Shown here in pieces: positions 36,711-51,009 of a stretch of 64,000 nt of DNA. Source of the DNA: Sphagnum compactum (taxonomy: Eukaryota; Bryophyta; Sphagnopsida; Sphagnales); the NCBI GenBank assembly GCA_965153455.1, contig OZ234493.1, positions 28,324,213 to 28,388,212 on the forward strand, written 5' to 3'. The notes under the pieces were generated by a model. The model made no database searches. It saw only the letters and a list, made by a program, of their open reading frames with translations, and had not been told where the DNA came from. Positions within the stretch are counted from its first letter, which is position 1. The number at the start of each line of letters is the position of its first letter. A program made the position numbers and the translations under genes.

Positions 36711-38822
36711 AGCATAAACTCCTAGCCTAATTTAGAAACTACGAGGCTAACTTGGTGAATTAATTATTAATGAAATCAACTAACTATGTTCATAACAATT
36801 AGACGTTATTTAGTAATGGGTTGATCACTTTCACCATAGTAAATTTGTTCAAGTTTGAACTCAAAATCTATTGAAAAACAAAGTGAAGTTAGCCACATAT
36901 TGTAATAGTGGTTCCACTATTGTAGAAACATTGTAAGATGAACTCATGGATTCAAAGTAGCACACACCTTGGTCCATTAAACCTATAATGCGATGACATG
37001 ATAAAAGAACAATAAAATGGATCTTAATCATCTCATAACCTTATTTATATATCCATTCAAATCAATGTGCAAGAATTTCATTATGCATATATTTTGCAAG
37101 CACAATATTCTAGGAATGTGGGCGTGATTATATCTTGTTGAACATTAAGGTGACTATTTCTAGCATATTGGATATTTGACATCATCTTATTTTTATTTTC
37201 AATTTACATGATCATTTAGCCAAACTTGGATATAAACTAGATATGAAAATAATTGAATATATGAACATATTATTATAATGTTGACCCAACCTATGGACAC
37301 TTAATATAAAAATCTAACAATTATTATTATGATTATTATTAAAAATCTAGTGATTGAAGATGCGCAAAAATAAATAAATAAATATTTTAAATTTTTAAAT
37401 TTTAGCATATAAAATGAAGGATGTAAGTTGTTAATTCATGCATTACTAGTCTTTGCAATAGAAATATAATGTGTAAATGTGAGGGTAAGTATTATGAACT
37501 AGGTATTCAACATTCATTATTGTGAATTTGACAACAAATTTTAACATGTCACCCACTTAAATGGGGTGCAAGAGTGCCAAGACAAAAATGGATGACTTGC
37601 TACAACTTATATAGCTTACATAGTCAAGCAAAAGGTAACAAACACATACCTCAAAATTTACATTCAAAATAATTCAAACACATTGAAATTGTGTATATTT
37701 AAGAAGTGTGCCTTGAATTTTGGATTCTATATGTACAAAATCAATAAATATTAGTGATATCATTTGACAAACTTGGGAGTACATCACTTGCATATGTTCA
37801 TCAACACATGGCATGGACATAAATGACCTAATAACATTATTAGTAATATGTTATGATTTCAATTGTTGTGAATAGTGATGGTTTAGCATATGGTGATTGA
37901 CCAAGGTCACCCTACAATGACTTTAACCTAAAGATTAAGGGGTTCAAGGTTGGATTGTCTTGATCCAATAACCAATGATGTAAAATTTGATTATGTGATT
38001 ATCAAAGGTAAAGCTTTGAACACCCCCATGGTCTTTTCACTTATCTAATGATTTCATGAAGCATTTCCACCATGGTGAAATCCATGGAGAAAATTTCTCT
38101 CTTTCACATGGCCATACTTTATTCACTCTTGTTGGAGTGAATCACACATTAGAGTGCAAATTTCACCACTTCAAATATGTGAACATTCATAACCAATTTC
38201 AATGTCATTCTACTTCTTTCTTTCATGGGTGTTCTTTTGAGTTCTATCAAATGCTATGCCATTTTGTTCTTTTGAAAAAAATGCTTGTTAAGATGAGTTG
38301 CATGCCCAAAAGTTGTGATGCGAAGAGTTAACACTCTCAAATTGTAATTGTGATTTTGAGTTTTTGGTATGAAGAGTTGGGTTGCAAAAAAGGGTTGCAA
38401 AGGGTTGCATGCAAATGCTTTTGGTGATGAAGTGAAAACAAAAACAAAAACCAAACCCCACTCTCCCATTTAGTACAAAAATTTCCTCCGATCTCTAAGG
38501 ATGAGAAAGTGTTCATGAAAGACCTTTCAATCATAGTGACGCAAAGCTCTACTTTCAAGAACAGTTTTGAATAATGGATGGTTCCATAAGCAAATCCAAT
38601 CATACGCGGGCAAGTGGACATTTGAGATACTCTCTTATTGGAATAGCAATTGATCATCACAAATAGATAATCAGAAGATCATCAAAAGAACCTTGAATCT
38701 AAGTCATTCCCCCCATATTGAAGTTTTGGCCCTTGGGTATGATGAGATCTCTCTTCTGCTACAAAGACAAAAACAGCAGCGTCTGGGACCTTAGAATTTG
38801 GCATTAGAGTCTCTTCGTCACC
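36711..38822. other. Intergenic, upstream of the SDR gene
   Basis: AT-rich, with no supported gene. The 91- and 107-codon frames at 38056-38660 overlap on opposite strands and look like chance. The SDR promoter should lie in the last few hundred bases; 38700-38822 is GC-richer and probably 5' leader. Confidence 0.5.
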
Positions 38823-41800
38823 ATGTGGCTCCTCTTCTGTCTGCTGCTGCTGCTGCTGCTGCTCCTGCCTCTGCTGTTGCTCCTCCTCTTCTTTGCCAGA
38901 GCCGACGGTAAGCAAAATCCGAACACCCAATTGCGTCGGGATATGGGTTGTGTGAGCTTGATAGATTTCAGCCAAAATTTTCACGGGTGTGGAGATTTTA
39001 ATGAAATCTGCACCGAGTGAAACTGTAGTTGGTTCGTGCAACTCTTTCTGGTTGAAAGCCAACAACACCCATAGATTGGAAAAAAAACCCTTTGAAGGAA
39101 TTTCAAGCTATGGGTGGCTTGCAATCATGTTTGTTGTCTTCTTCATCTCAAATGTTTTAGGGTTGAGATATTGAAGCATTGTTAGTTTTCCAGCAATAGA
39201 TAATAAACCCTAAACCCTAATACGATACACTTCATTTCCTTATGTTACCTATGTTTGTGGGCAATTTTCATTCACAGGGGATTTCACACTCATGAGTAAG
39301 GGTCGAACTCCAACAAGTGCTGTTGAAGACAAGGTGCCCTCCCCTCTCTCTTCTCTCTCTCTTTTGCACACAAAAGGCTAGTACAGTCACAATTGGCAGT
39401 GACACTGTTTTTCATTGATTGTAATTTGACAAGAACAAAATTGGTTTTCGTGGGCTTGGGGATCATGACCCACCTTGAATGTGGTTTAGGGTTTTGCAAA
39501 TAATTCTTCCTCCACCAAGAAGAACAGTTGAGAATGCTAAAGAATGTGGGAATTCATCCATTTGGGCTGAGGGGTAGTGGCTCATGTGCAGGTGGTGTGG
39601 ATCACTGGGGCCAGCCAGGGAATTGGTACCCGAATTTGCCCTTATGAAGCTTCCTGTTCAGACTCTTAAATTTTCATACATGTTTTATCTCCTGACAATA
39701 AATCTTTTTACATTGTGGTTTCATGCATTTGAGATAAGAGATTCATTCACCTGCTTGAGATGGAGTGAAGCTTCAAAGTGAGACATTGCTTCTTGTGTGT
39801 ATGCATATAGTTTGTAATAGGTTCATTCTTGACCTAATTTTGAAACCTGTCGGTATAGTGCATATCATCAGCAGACTTATGACTTACTGAACTGATTTGT
39901 TACCTGCAGGAGAAGCACTTGCAAAAGAGTATGCTTGTCTAGGAGCAAAGCTGATTCTGTCATCACGGAGACCATTTGAGTTGGAGCGTGTCAAATCAGA
40001 GTTAGTTGGTAAAAGGGTTGCATCTGAGCTGTTGGAAAATGAGTTCCATTCTAAGTCAAGTGTTCTAGTTCATGGTCCTTGTAAGAAACATTGGGACTTC
40101 TATGTTTCATTGTGATGGATTTGGAGTATATGACTCTGATTGCTTCAGCTGATTGTGAGAACATTTATATTAGGAGATTGGATTGGAATATGAAGCATGT
40201 TGCAGAGCTTCATGTGGCCACCAGAGTGTCCCATTAGAACAAATTGAAAGTGTTACGAGTGGGCACAAGGTCTAGAGTTTTTACTGCAACAGAGGGAAAT
40301 TTTGCAGGAAAGCATTGTCCCAACGGTGTTGTAGTGTTGCCTCTGGATATAGCTTCGGATGTCACAGAACTCAAAGAAGCTGTGATGAAAGCTGAAACAG
40401 CTTTTGTTGGAGCGGGAGTTGATGTCATGGTGCACAATGCTGCTTCTCAACGCCCTGTAAGTTCAGTCTTTTTCTTGTGCACACCAGGCATGTACAACAA
40501 TCCTCAAACAGATTATTATTAGCTTGCCAATTGGCTCAACAATTATAAGCTTCCATTGCCTCTGCTGAGCACCAGTGAAACACATTTGTTCTCAGCTGGC
40601 AGCAGATGTCCTTCCTTCTCAGCTGAAATGTTGGTTGATTGTGCAAGGTTTTTGTGCCGTTGAAGCATTTCTGGTGAGATTAGGTGCCTAACTTGCTTCT
40701 ACCACTGGTGTGACATTGTGGCCATGTAGAATCGTCCTGCTTTGGAGATATCTGATGACATGCTCAAGGTTGGTAGCTTTTGTTCAAGTACAAGTTAGAC
40801 TTTCCTATGGAGTGCACTGTCTTTTGAATGAGTTCCAGTCCAACTAGAGTCAGTCAATCATCAGGAAGGTACTTCCAAATTTTTCTTAATTGATTGGAGA
40901 TTTGAAAGTCTGTGTTCAATTGCAAGTATTTCCATGAGATCTCAGCTAAACCAATCTCTCTGCAACTTGTGCAACACTTGGAAGTGTGGAGCACATGAAG
41001 ATCATATCCATGTAAGTGCCTGATTTTGGGATTTTGGGCACTGCCGGTGATTTATTGCAGGATAATTTTGAGGTGAATGTTCTGGGACCAATTCGTCTCA
41101 CACAGTTGCTGCTTCCAAGAATGCTACAACGAGGCAAAGGCGAGTTTCTTGTGGTGTGTAACCTCATCAAATGGACCTAGTTTCTTCTAACTGCCTGCTG
41201 AGACATGCCAAATATTCCAACAATTGACATAGAGTGATTAGGTTATTGGGTTAATGCTCAGTGGTGCAAGCACTTGGGCTACTATTTAGATGGTGGGTTT
41301 ATTCAGGTGAGCAGTGTGGCTGGCATAGTGCCTGCACCTGGCCAGTCTCTTTATGCAGCTACAAAACATGCTGTCAATGGTTACTTCCACACACTTCGTT
41401 CTGAGGTTCGCCCCTTGCCACTCTCTGGAGTCTATTGAGCAGAAGTGGTGCTGTTTTGAATTCAAGGCCAGCATGTTAATTCACACTAGAATCCTCAATG
41501 AGATACCTGTCACAAAAAGGATGTATTTTGGAACCCGCAAGGACTCATCTGGAGATCATGTGTTAAGCTGGTGGGTATTGCTAAACAGGTCAACCAACAA
41601 GGAATCAAGGTCACTGTGGTTTGTCCAGGGCCAACTAATACCTCAACACTGGCATCTCCAAACCCTGAGTTGGTAACCTTCTGACTGACCCAAAAAAAAG
41701 TAGCAAGAGGGGGTACTTCATTATTGCATTGTATGGCTTGAGATAACAAAACCAATCTGTTAGCAGTCCTTGTTTGCAACCTGCATAAAGAAGGATGACA

Positions 41801-42948
41801 GTATTATTTACAGGAACTTTCTGACTCGTAATGAGACCTAGATACTAGGCTATTTGCTTCTGACTTAACCTGCAAGCATGTCTGTTTGTTTGGAATCGAA
41901 GATATCAGCAACAAGATGTGCTGAGTTGATCTTGAAAGCAGCTGCCCATGGCATGAGAGAGGCATGGATCTGCAGACAGGTATGCATAACTATGGAACTT
42001 ATACACCTCAGTTAGGCTTATTGGTGGTGGATATGTTCATTGGTCTTTATGAGTTGTTTCCCTTTGTTTTCTTGGCCCCATTACTTTGTTGACAAGCAGT
42101 GCAAACTGAAGCAGGATTGAGTTGTCCCCTGAAGTCTGCTGCCTTTCTTCATGACTATCCTTATTCCTTTGTTATGCCAGCATATGTGCTAAACCAGGCA
42201 TATCAGTCTGAATTCCATAACAACAGCATTGACATGTTTCTGAATTGTATGGAGTGGGAAAGGAAAGTAAAACTTTTTTCAATACATGACAGGTCAATTA
42301 GCAGTAGAGATAGTTGCTGGATTCTTTGGTTATTAACATGGTTGCTGATACTCTTTCCAGCTTGTGCTTTTTTTCTTATATGTGATGCAGTATCTGCCTG
42401 CAATTGAGTTTGCTGGGATTCTTCAGTTGTTAACATGGGTGCTGATGCTCTTTGCAGCCTCTGCTTGTTTTCTTGTACCTGATGCAGTATTTGCCTGGAA
42501 TTGGCTTTGCCCTCGCCGACAGGGTATGTCCCTCCTGTTTTTGTCATACATGTAGTATATGCTTTCCATCAATCAAATAGTGTAAACCAAGTTTCAGTCT
42601 CAATTGCTAGTTTGCTCATAACAGACCATAATACTACACATTCTTTCTTCATATAAGCTTAGTGCACAAGATTACAAATCATGAAAATCATTGCTCTTTA
42701 TCAAACAATAGCATACCTATCATAATGTAAGACACTACTTGATGCTTGAGTTTGCTACAAACCAGGATGAACCTTTTATTAATATGGCTGCTAATTTCAA
42801 ATGGGTATAGGTAACTCATTGCCTGGCTTCATTCTCAATAGGCACTCCATTGATGTATAGCTGGAATTGAATACAGGTTGGCCCAAAGCGTTTGAAGATT
42901 GATAGGCAAGGTTCCCTCTCAAGTCTACTACTCAAAAAGAGCAATTGA
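38823..42948 (+). CDS. Short-chain dehydrogenase/reductase, plant DHRS7-like, membrane-anchored
   Basis: NAD(P)(H)-dependent oxidoreductase of the classical SDR fold; its substrate cannot be told from sequence. Twelve exons join in phase to 324 residues: 38823-38907, 39278-39333, 39592-39625, 39910-40008, 40308-40456, 40730-40768, 41061-41153, 41307-41405, 41568-41672, 41902-41979, 42458-42523 and 42877-42948. Residues 1-25 are nearly all Leu, a signal anchor that probably places the enzyme at the ER membrane. The cofactor motif TGASQGIG is at 52-59, NAAS at 135-138 (many SDRs have NNAG), and the catalytic residues are Ser188, Tyr201 and Lys205 in YAATK. The C-terminus contains QYLPGIGFAL as in plant homologues. 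Intron 1 holds a telomere-like AAACCCTAAACCCTAA (39205-39220). Exon 11 has a partial duplicate upstream. No frameshift or in-frame stop was seen. Confidence 0.95.
42317..42509 (+). repeat. 97-bp tandem duplication covering the SDR exon 11 acceptor
   Basis: Copy 1 (about 42317-42412) and copy 2 (42413-42509) each include the end of the intron, a CAG acceptor (42360 and 42457) and the start of exon 11. Copy 1 could encode a similar peptide (FFLYVMQYLPAIEFA) but has no donor site and would shift frame against copy 2. Copy 2 matches the family and continues to the donor at 42524. Confidence 0.9.
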
Positions 42949-45535
42949 GATTACTTGGAGCTCTGCTGCACCAGTTGCACTCCGAGTCTAAAAGGATTGC
43001 TCCATTTGACCAGTCGATGGTGACTGATGGAAAGGGTATATCTTACAATAACAGCTTTGAGTTGCTCAGGAAACTGTCTTCCTAAAGATACTCAGTTTGT
43101 CTGCACTGAGAAGTGCATCTCAAGTGCTACCTTTTTTCTTTCAGTTACTACAAAAGACAGGACTGAACAATTTGTCTAAAAGGGAAGCAAGTATACAGGG
43201 AATGGAATGTATTTGTTGAAAGAAATATGCACAGTTTGCATGTCAAAAGAGCAGCTTTTGCCCCTTGTATGAAGTCAATGTGATGGGCAACAGCATAGAT
43301 TTGAATTAGACCCTTTGGGAATCATGCCCTGTTGTTGCCTTCTCTGAAAGAATTATCCACACACGTGGGAATGGACATAACAAGACAGAAAACTTGGTGG
43401 GTAAGGGACTCTCCCAAATGATTTGAGTGGTAGCCAACATTGTGTCTGGGCCTAGCACATGCTCCAGACACTAATTTCCTCTGTTCAATTGACTTCTCTT
43501 GTTTACTCCCTCCTGCCATTTGTCATCATTTTCACCCACAGCAGGATCTCATTCTTCCGAAGTACAATTTCTTGGAACTAAACAGCATTGCTATCTAGAG
43601 TTGAAAGGTCAACTGGGCCCCTCAGAAACTCCTTGACTTGGCAGCTGGGCCTGAGTTCATATACAAAAAATCAAGGCAGCACCAGGTAGTATAGCATGTG
43701 AGATTGTCTTCATGCTCCAATTCAGCTTGAATCCATTTGGCATTTGCCAAGCTCATCTGCAGATTCAATAGTGACTTGAGCCACCAGAGTTGATTCATCC
43801 ATTCCTCCCATGGCATCCAATACTTAGAACCCAAATGAAGGCTCTTTGTAGTATGGAATGAGAGATGGAAAGTCTTCCGTTTATTTGAACTTTAACTTTC
43901 TTTTAGAGATGGCTGGAGTGTTTGCCAAATTGTTTCAACACCGCCCTTTCATCCTGTGTGTGTCCAATGTGCCTTTCCCAAGACAAATCTAGTAAGTCTG
44001 CACATTGTGGTAAAGCTCCAGATAATTGTGCCTGAATATGCTAACCCATATTACCTTTGATTGCTGCAATTTGTAGACTGGAAACTTGTAAGGTTTCTTG
44101 TCCCTGTATACTTGGACTGGGCCAAATGGGATTGCACACACTACCTGCTTCAGTGCTGTGAAGACTGAAAACATGTTGCAATACAATTCCATAGCTTGGC
44201 TGCCAACCTGCTGAGGTGTCTCTAATCACAACTGCACAATTTCAAATCAGTAGCAAATATCCAAAATCTAAACCCCTCTCAAGCTCATAATTAGAACCAG
44301 AGCCTGCCACAAATAATCAAAAGCCTCATGCAACAGCAGAATAATTTGGGTCAGGTCACAACCAAACCCTCAACTTTCTTGCCCCTCAATAGACAAGGTC
44401 TGTTTGTTCTGACAGCTGGAAAGCAGAAGTTTTCCTCAGTACATAAGAGGGGGCTGTTGTGGTGCAGTTCTACGCTCTTTTCCATCCTATTCCTGTGACA
44501 GAAAGTTCGTGATTTATGGTAGAGTTTCAAATTCCAAGAAATTGCTAGTGAAAAAGAGTTGCACTGTTAAAGACCCATCAGTTCATCCTATTTCCTGGAA
44601 GAGACATCTAACAACACATGAGGCCCTTGTTGAACATGAGCAATTATGGTGCAGACTCTTGATGCAAAGTGAATCTTCTTTGTTGTGAATAGCCTAATCA
44701 AACAACAAACCTTGCTATTAAATCTGAGCATTAAAAAAAATGCTAATTAGTCAAGATCTGTAACTGAATTTCTGTGCTGTTGATCAATATACAAATGCTA
44801 CATCATTGCTCAACATCTCAAATGCCTTTGATTCAGCCCCAATCTTCAAATGAGAAGCTGAAATAAATAACAACACCAAGTACCCTTGATCTACAAATCA
44901 TGTCACATATTTAGCAATCCTTTCTTTCCAGACATCTTTTATGGTGGCAACTTCACTGTAAGACAGTATTGAATGGTCCAAATCCATAAGCAAAGTATGT
45001 TACAGAAAGTCAGGACACAACATATGGCTGTAAGTGGCTAACATACGCTATGCTACTGATGCACCAATGTGTCTACAACTAGTTCTCTTTTCAGCCATGT
45101 AAGACCCTTCCATCAAGTTCTGCTATATACAATCACCATCAAATTTCCAAACACTATCTTGTCTCTGAGATTAGCATCTCCAGAATTGAAACTGCAATAA
45201 AAATTCTCCTAAATGAAACACCAAAATACAGCTACCATGCATCACAACATTCACAGACAATAACAAACAGAATTTGTCACGACATGAATATAGTTCTTTT
45301 GCTGTGAGGAATTGAAAAGACACCCACTTCATATTTTCGAACGAGAGGCAGTCATCATAGCCTCTCTCACTGAAGTCCAAAACAAACTACCCCACTAATA
45401 TGCCCTGCATCATTGTGATGGCACATACCCTTCATCTTAAACCAGGATCATCTTTCCCAAACCCTACACCAATCATCAAGAAGCAACCAGGATCCCTCTG
45501 ATAGGACACCCACATTGTGTGCAACATGAAAGCAC
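42949..45535. other. Convergent intergenic region between SDR and NTF2
   Basis: 2.6 kb holding both 3' ends. Base composition is close to that of introns and UTRs. The short minus-strand frames (for example 43834-43622, 44229-44041, 45380-45171) have no recognisable domain. A G-box ACACGTGG is at about 43361-43370. Unannotated noncoding transcripts are possible. Confidence 0.5.
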
Positions 45536-46258
45536 TTATGCATAGTTGAGCCGGAAAATGTCATTGAAGACATAGAAGCTTCCCTGTGCTGTTGGAATCA
45601 GGTGGAACATCTGCAACAACAAAACCAAAACATAAAGTCTTCTAACTTCAAAAACCTCCACAACTTCTCGCATTCCACATGCCTCTTCCTGATCTAACTT
45701 TCCCTGGTGTCACAAACATTCCGAAAAACAAGAGATGGACAAATGACCAGAACATAGTACACATCAATCTGGAGGGTCTAAACCCTAATCCAGCCCCTCT
45801 CTGGTTTGAAAGACCGTGTAAGGAATCACATCACTCCAAATAAGAACAGAGACAGATGAATATGCAGATCTTATAGTATTTTCACTGCCAGATTTCTCTA
45901 CAGACAGAGACAGGAGCCCCCTCACCAGGAGCACGAGGCTCCCTGCCTTGAGAAACCCTACCTGACTGAATTTTAGGGCATGCTCCTCCCCTGGGAGTTG
46001 GAGATTGCCGCTGACGAATACGAGCATGCCGCCAGCGGGGCCTGAAGGCTGGCAGTCGACAGTTGAAATGTTGTGCTTGCACTGCTGGAACGGCAGACTG
46101 TTAAGCTTGTTGCTGATGTTCTGCGCACCCTGGATCTTCTCGCCTTCGAACGACAGCATGGAACTCTCCTGGTAGAGACCCATCAAGTTGAGTCTATTGC
46201 TGTCGAAAGTCGTGTAGTAGTGCTCTACGAAAGCCTTTGACAAACTGTCGGGATCCAT
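45536..46258 (-). CDS. NTF2: Nuclear transport factor 2
   Basis: In the known family a homodimeric cytosolic and nuclear-pore protein that carries RanGDP into the nucleus. Two exons, 46258-45962 and 45610-45536, join in phase 0 (FSQ then MFHLIP) to give 123 residues, the usual NTF2 length. Recognisable blocks are FVEHYYTTFD near the start, LYQESSMLSFEGEKIQG, LPFQQCKHNI, TVDCQPSGPAGGMLVFVSG, and the end YVFNDIFRLNYA. Without the splice the frame runs 59 more codons into the intron. A telo-box AAACCCTAA (minus strand, 46412-46404) lies about 146 bp upstream of the ATG. The gene is convergent with the SDR gene. Confidence 0.97.
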
Positions 46259-46403
46259 CCCCCTCTACAACAAACAAGAAAGGCCACTGATCAGATCCCT
46301 CTCTGGCCCTGCTCTCCCCTCCCTAGTTTCTTGCGTGATCGCGTGCGGATGCAAAAGGCATACGCGACTCTGTCTGCGCTCGGAAGAAGAAAGAAGCGAA
46401 GTT

Positions 46404-46412
46404 TTAGGGTTT
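46404..46412 (-). promoter_or_regulatory. Telo-box upstream of NTF2
   Basis: AAACCCTAA on the gene strand, about 146 bp before the start codon. In plants this motif is common near the 5' ends of housekeeping genes. Confidence 0.6.
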
Positions 46413-46529
46413 GGTGCGAATGCTGTGTAATTACGTTGTTACTCATTTACTGCGCGTGCTTCAAGTGTCAAAAAACTGATTACCAATTGTAACTTTTTGC
46501 CCTCTTTTACCACACATTCTTAGAACCAA

Positions 46530-46690
46530 CCAGTAAGGATTTTGTGATGTGGCCAAAGTGGCGATCATCCAGAAAATACTTTAGCCAAATTTGGCTACAT
46601 ACTAATATGAAAGTAGGGAAAAAAAATAATTTAATCTTTCTATATTCTTGGCTACCTACCTACTGGAACTTATATAAGAAAACAATTTGA
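46530..46690 (+). repeat. Dispersed repeat family C, best copy
   Basis: Begins TTTTGTGATGTGGCCAAAG, continues GTGGCGATCATCCAGAAAAT, and contains the perfect palindrome TAGCCAAATTTGGCTA and GGCTACCTACCTACTGGAAC. Confidence 0.75.
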
Positions 46691-46699
46691 GAAGATTGT

Positions 46700-48490
46700 G
46701 TGCAATTTGGTGCCACCATAGTTGCCTTGGAGCTTGTTGAAGCTTTGGATTCAATTTGATCTCCAATGCTAGTTATTGCAAGTTGCAATTCACTATACAC
46801 AAGAGATGAATGCACAATACTACTCACCATTGGTCAGCAAATGTGTAGTAAATACTTTCAATCTTCAACCCCTTTGATTATGGTATTATAAGTTGTAGTG
46901 TGAAAGATGTGAAAAGTTGATAAATTATTTTTCATAATTCTCAATTTCAACATGTATACACAAATTAAAATCATATTTCTTTTTTCCCCAAATGGGACCA
47001 TGGTTGATCTAAAAATTGAAGTATGGTTCTCACTTCCCCACTAGGCCACCCACCAACAAACTTCCTACATGGTTTAACATATAAATTGTTGAACAATTGA
47101 TACACCTATGAATACCACTTGCATTTCAATAAAACCCATGTTGTCCTTGTAATTGTAAATGACTAGTTTACATGTCATGAAAAATCATGTAAGTGTAAAT
47201 TTTTACAATTAACACACTCAAGTTTTTTTATTTACACTATTCATTGGACATCTTTTTTTATTTACACATATAGTTGCACAATGTGTGTGCATATATATTT
47301 GAAATACACGTACGTATTGATTTGTATATTTTTTCATTGTGAAAATGTAAAATAATGATGCAATGTACCCTCATTCTACTTTAGTACCTTTACCCATAAT
47401 TAGAATTAGAAATTTCAAAAAAATCATTAATTGCCCTGCGAAAAGTTCCAAAAAAATTGATTTTAAATTGTCAAAATCTATGAATCACTATGTTCATCTG
47501 TCCATGAGCACCTCATGATCTTCACCATCACATAATTGTTATGTTTAGAGTTTTGAGCTTGATTAATGAAGTGTTGATGTTTTTTTTTGTCTTCTTTTCT
47601 TGATGATGTCTTAGTGTTTCTCACACACCACAAGGATGAAAACCAATGTGAGTCTGTACTTTTATAACTTGCTTATTAGTACTTACATAACTACCATAGG
47701 TTTTGCAATAATATGTTGAATTATTATTTTTTCACTTTTACCATGTGATTGATTGTAAGGCTGAAATGAAAAAAATGAAATTTCATATATGGTTATTTTA
47801 TGGCTCACTTAATAACCTTGCATTTGACCCATGCTCCTGGACTTTGGATGGTGGCATTAAATTAATTTATTCTTGTACACACCTATTCTTGGGAGGAACC
47901 TATTGAATAACAAATTGGTCTCTTTTGAAACCTACTGAAGCAAAATGGGGGTATCTATTATGTATGCAGGTCAAGTGGGCTTGGGCAAAAGGTTTGGAGT
48001 AAGGCGAGGACTAGAAAGGAAGTAGCTTTCATATGGTAATTTTAGCACCATGAAGTGGCAATCAATGCTTGGAGAAACTAAGATCAACTAGCTCCTTAAC
48101 AACCAATGCCCATTTTGTGGTGAAGGAATGATGGAAAATAGAAATTCACTGCTTATAGAAGTGTCCCCAAACACAACAAACCTGGCATTGGGCTATTACC
48201 ATTACTTTCATATGGTCATATGGTCATTCTTGGTTTATACACCAAATGGAATCCAATATGTGGAATTTACTTGTGGAATATGCCGTGATTGTTTGAAAAC
48301 ATGCCATAAAGCACTTGAGAAAGAGGTTTCCTTATTGTTTGAGTTTAACAAACTTTGGGGCTCTGGGCAATTGATTTGTTATAAAATTGGGAGGCGCATC
48401 ATATGGTGCCTTCATCAGCCCCTAGTTAGGGTTGGTTATGATCTGTTCCTTGCCCTGGGCCCAAAAGACTAGGAAAAGTGACAAGCTTTA
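46700..48490. other. No gene recognised
   Basis: AT-rich. The 114-codon frame at 48128-48472 sits just before the retroelement fragment and has no recognised domain. Confidence 0.5.
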
Positions 48491-48504
48491 ATTATTCACT
48501 CGAA

Positions 48505-50814
48505 TCTGCATCAAACCAACCAACAAGTTGCATAAATATCATCACGGATATGCCTACCTCAACGAGTATGACAAAGTTAAAAAGATTCCTAGGGGTAGCA
48601 GGTTTTTATCGATGATATTTTAAAAAATTTGCCGTTAAAGCCACCCCAATGTGCAAATTTTTGAAGGACACACTACTAGTGGGATGAGGCCTATGAAGAA
48701 TCCTTCCAATGGATGAAAACAACCTTGATTACATTACTAATACTCATTATCCCTAACTGGACAAGAGAATTCCATGTTCACACAAATGCATTGAATTATG
48801 TTATTGGAGCCATGTTAGTTCAAAACCCTAACAATACCATTGATAAACCAATTTATTATGCCAGCTAACTGATGATTAAAGCTGAGAAGAATTACTCAAC
48901 CACAAAAAGGGAGGCCCTTGCAATGATTTATGTTATTAAATGTTTTTGCCATTATCTCTTGGGAAATAGGTTCACATTTTTTGTAGACCATCAAGCCTTG
49001 ATCTACATTGTCAATAAACCAATTGTAACTGGAGGAATAACATGATCACTATTATTATTGCAGGAATTTAATTTCACAGTAATTTATAAATAAGGAAAGG
49101 TGCATTTTGTACCATACTAATTATCACATGCTAGAAATGGTGAACTTGTTGTTGGTGTGGAAGATTAGTTCCCTGATTTTACTCTTTTCTTATTAATTGC
49201 TGATTGGTATACACTAATTAAAGAATATCTACGCAAGGGGTATTTCGAAGATGATGTCCCTTAGGAGGAGTAAAAACGTTTCACCATAAAGTTAAGACCA
49301 TATACATATACACTTTATGGAGAAAATTATATAAATTAAGACTAAATGGCATTCTTTGGCAGTGTCTATCACCTACCAAAGCAAATGTTATCCTTATCGA
49401 ACTTCATGATGGGCCAGTAGGAGGACATTATGGTATAAACATTATCGTTAAAAATATATTTACAACAAGTTACTAGTGGCCGATAGTTCAATGGACGTGG
49501 TTGAATTCTGCTAGTCTTGCAACATTTGTCAAAGATTAACACTTATGTATAGAAGTAGCAAGGGTCCACTACAACCATTTTTTGCTTTTGAATCACTTAT
49601 GAAATGGGGCTTGGATTACATGGGTCCAATCAAACCTCCAACACGCTATACTGGAAACCAATATATTATAGTTGCTACCGATTACATGACAAAATGGGTG
49701 GAAGCAAAAGCATTATGAGATAATATAGCCATAAGCACTATGAAATTTCTCTATGAAAACATTATTACACGATTTGGTTGTCCTACCCACTTAATTAGTG
49801 ATCAAGGGAACCATTTCATAAACATCTCCATCAAATTATTAATGTAAGAATTTACGATTACACATCATAAGTCCACCACATATTATCCTTAAGGAAATGG
49901 TTAGGCAGAATCAACCAATAAGACGTTAAAGCAAATATTAATGAAGTTGGTAAATGCTAATCAAAATGATTGGGACGTAATGCTACCTACCGCATTATGG
50001 GCTTACTGAACTGCATATAAGGTGTCCACACAACATACACCATACGAATTAGTATATGGGTTAATGCCATTATTACCTACCAAATTCATAGTCTCAACCA
50101 ACCAAACACTTGTTGAAAAGGATGGAAGTTGGATGAATGCATTATTAGTTCAAATGGAAGATTTAGTTTTGCTTAATGAAAAAAGAATTATAACAGGAAA
50201 AAACATTGATTACATCCAAATATTAAGAAATCATCAGAGGGATGATAAAAAACAATTAAAGAAATTCAAAGATGGAGATTTGGTGTTATGGCTTCCAAAG
50301 GATCCAAAAATTAAGGAAGGGAAATTCCTTTTTACGTGGATTGGCCCGTTTCAAGTAAAGAAGGCTTGTAGTAACAATATTGTCCAATTAAGCACATTAA
50401 ATGATGAAGATATAGCATTGGTGAACGTCAATAAATTAAAAGCTTACCAAAATTCAATCATTACGGTTGCCACATTCACAATAATCACGCAAGACAAAAA
50501 TAGAATCTTGCCGAATGGAATACCAAGAAGAATAATTAGCGAAAGGATGCAAATTTATGAACGTTTTTAAGTTAAATGAATGGAAAGGTGAGGCACAACA
50601 CAATAAGAATTACAATGGCGAAATTATTACAACCTTACCTAAAAAGTGGATTAGGGTTCATAAACACCAAAAAAGTGACATGACCATTCATTATGACACG
50701 ATAGTTAAGCTAATTTCTAGGACAAGAATAATTCCACCTCATAAACCTTTATGGCCATTAGTTTCATACCTAACTCATCAAGAAAAGAACCTCTTACAGA
50801 ATTTGCAACAATAG
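48505..50814 (+). mobile_element. Ty3/gypsy pol remnant: end of RT, RNase H, integrase (+ strand half)
   Basis: Reading left to right: the end of reverse transcriptase (RFLGVAGFYR near 48580), RNase H (KNYSTTKREALAMIYVIKCF near 48890-48950), and the integrase core ([27 protein letters not shown] near 49610-49715, then ISDQGNHF). An integrase C-terminal part is open from 50022 to 50570. The frame shifts between RNase H and integrase, and many in-frame stops make it a pseudogene. Most integrase stops stand where the family has Arg or Gln codons, as expected from C-to-T decay. The order starts in the middle of RT; the missing front half lies on the other strand at 51646-52230. Confidence 0.9.
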
Positions 50815-51009
50815 TTTCGACGTCATGGGAAGTTATTACCTAAGGAAAATAATTATTTGAATGATTAAAATGAATGTTCCGCAAAAGCCAAATTGGATGA
50901 TCTCCGAGCCAATTATTTCGTAAAGCAAAAGAAAGATCGAGCAGAAGAGCAAGGAATTTTTGTAGTAGTGAAAAGGAGAGAAGGGAAAGTGGTGCAAGGA
51001 GTGGAAGAT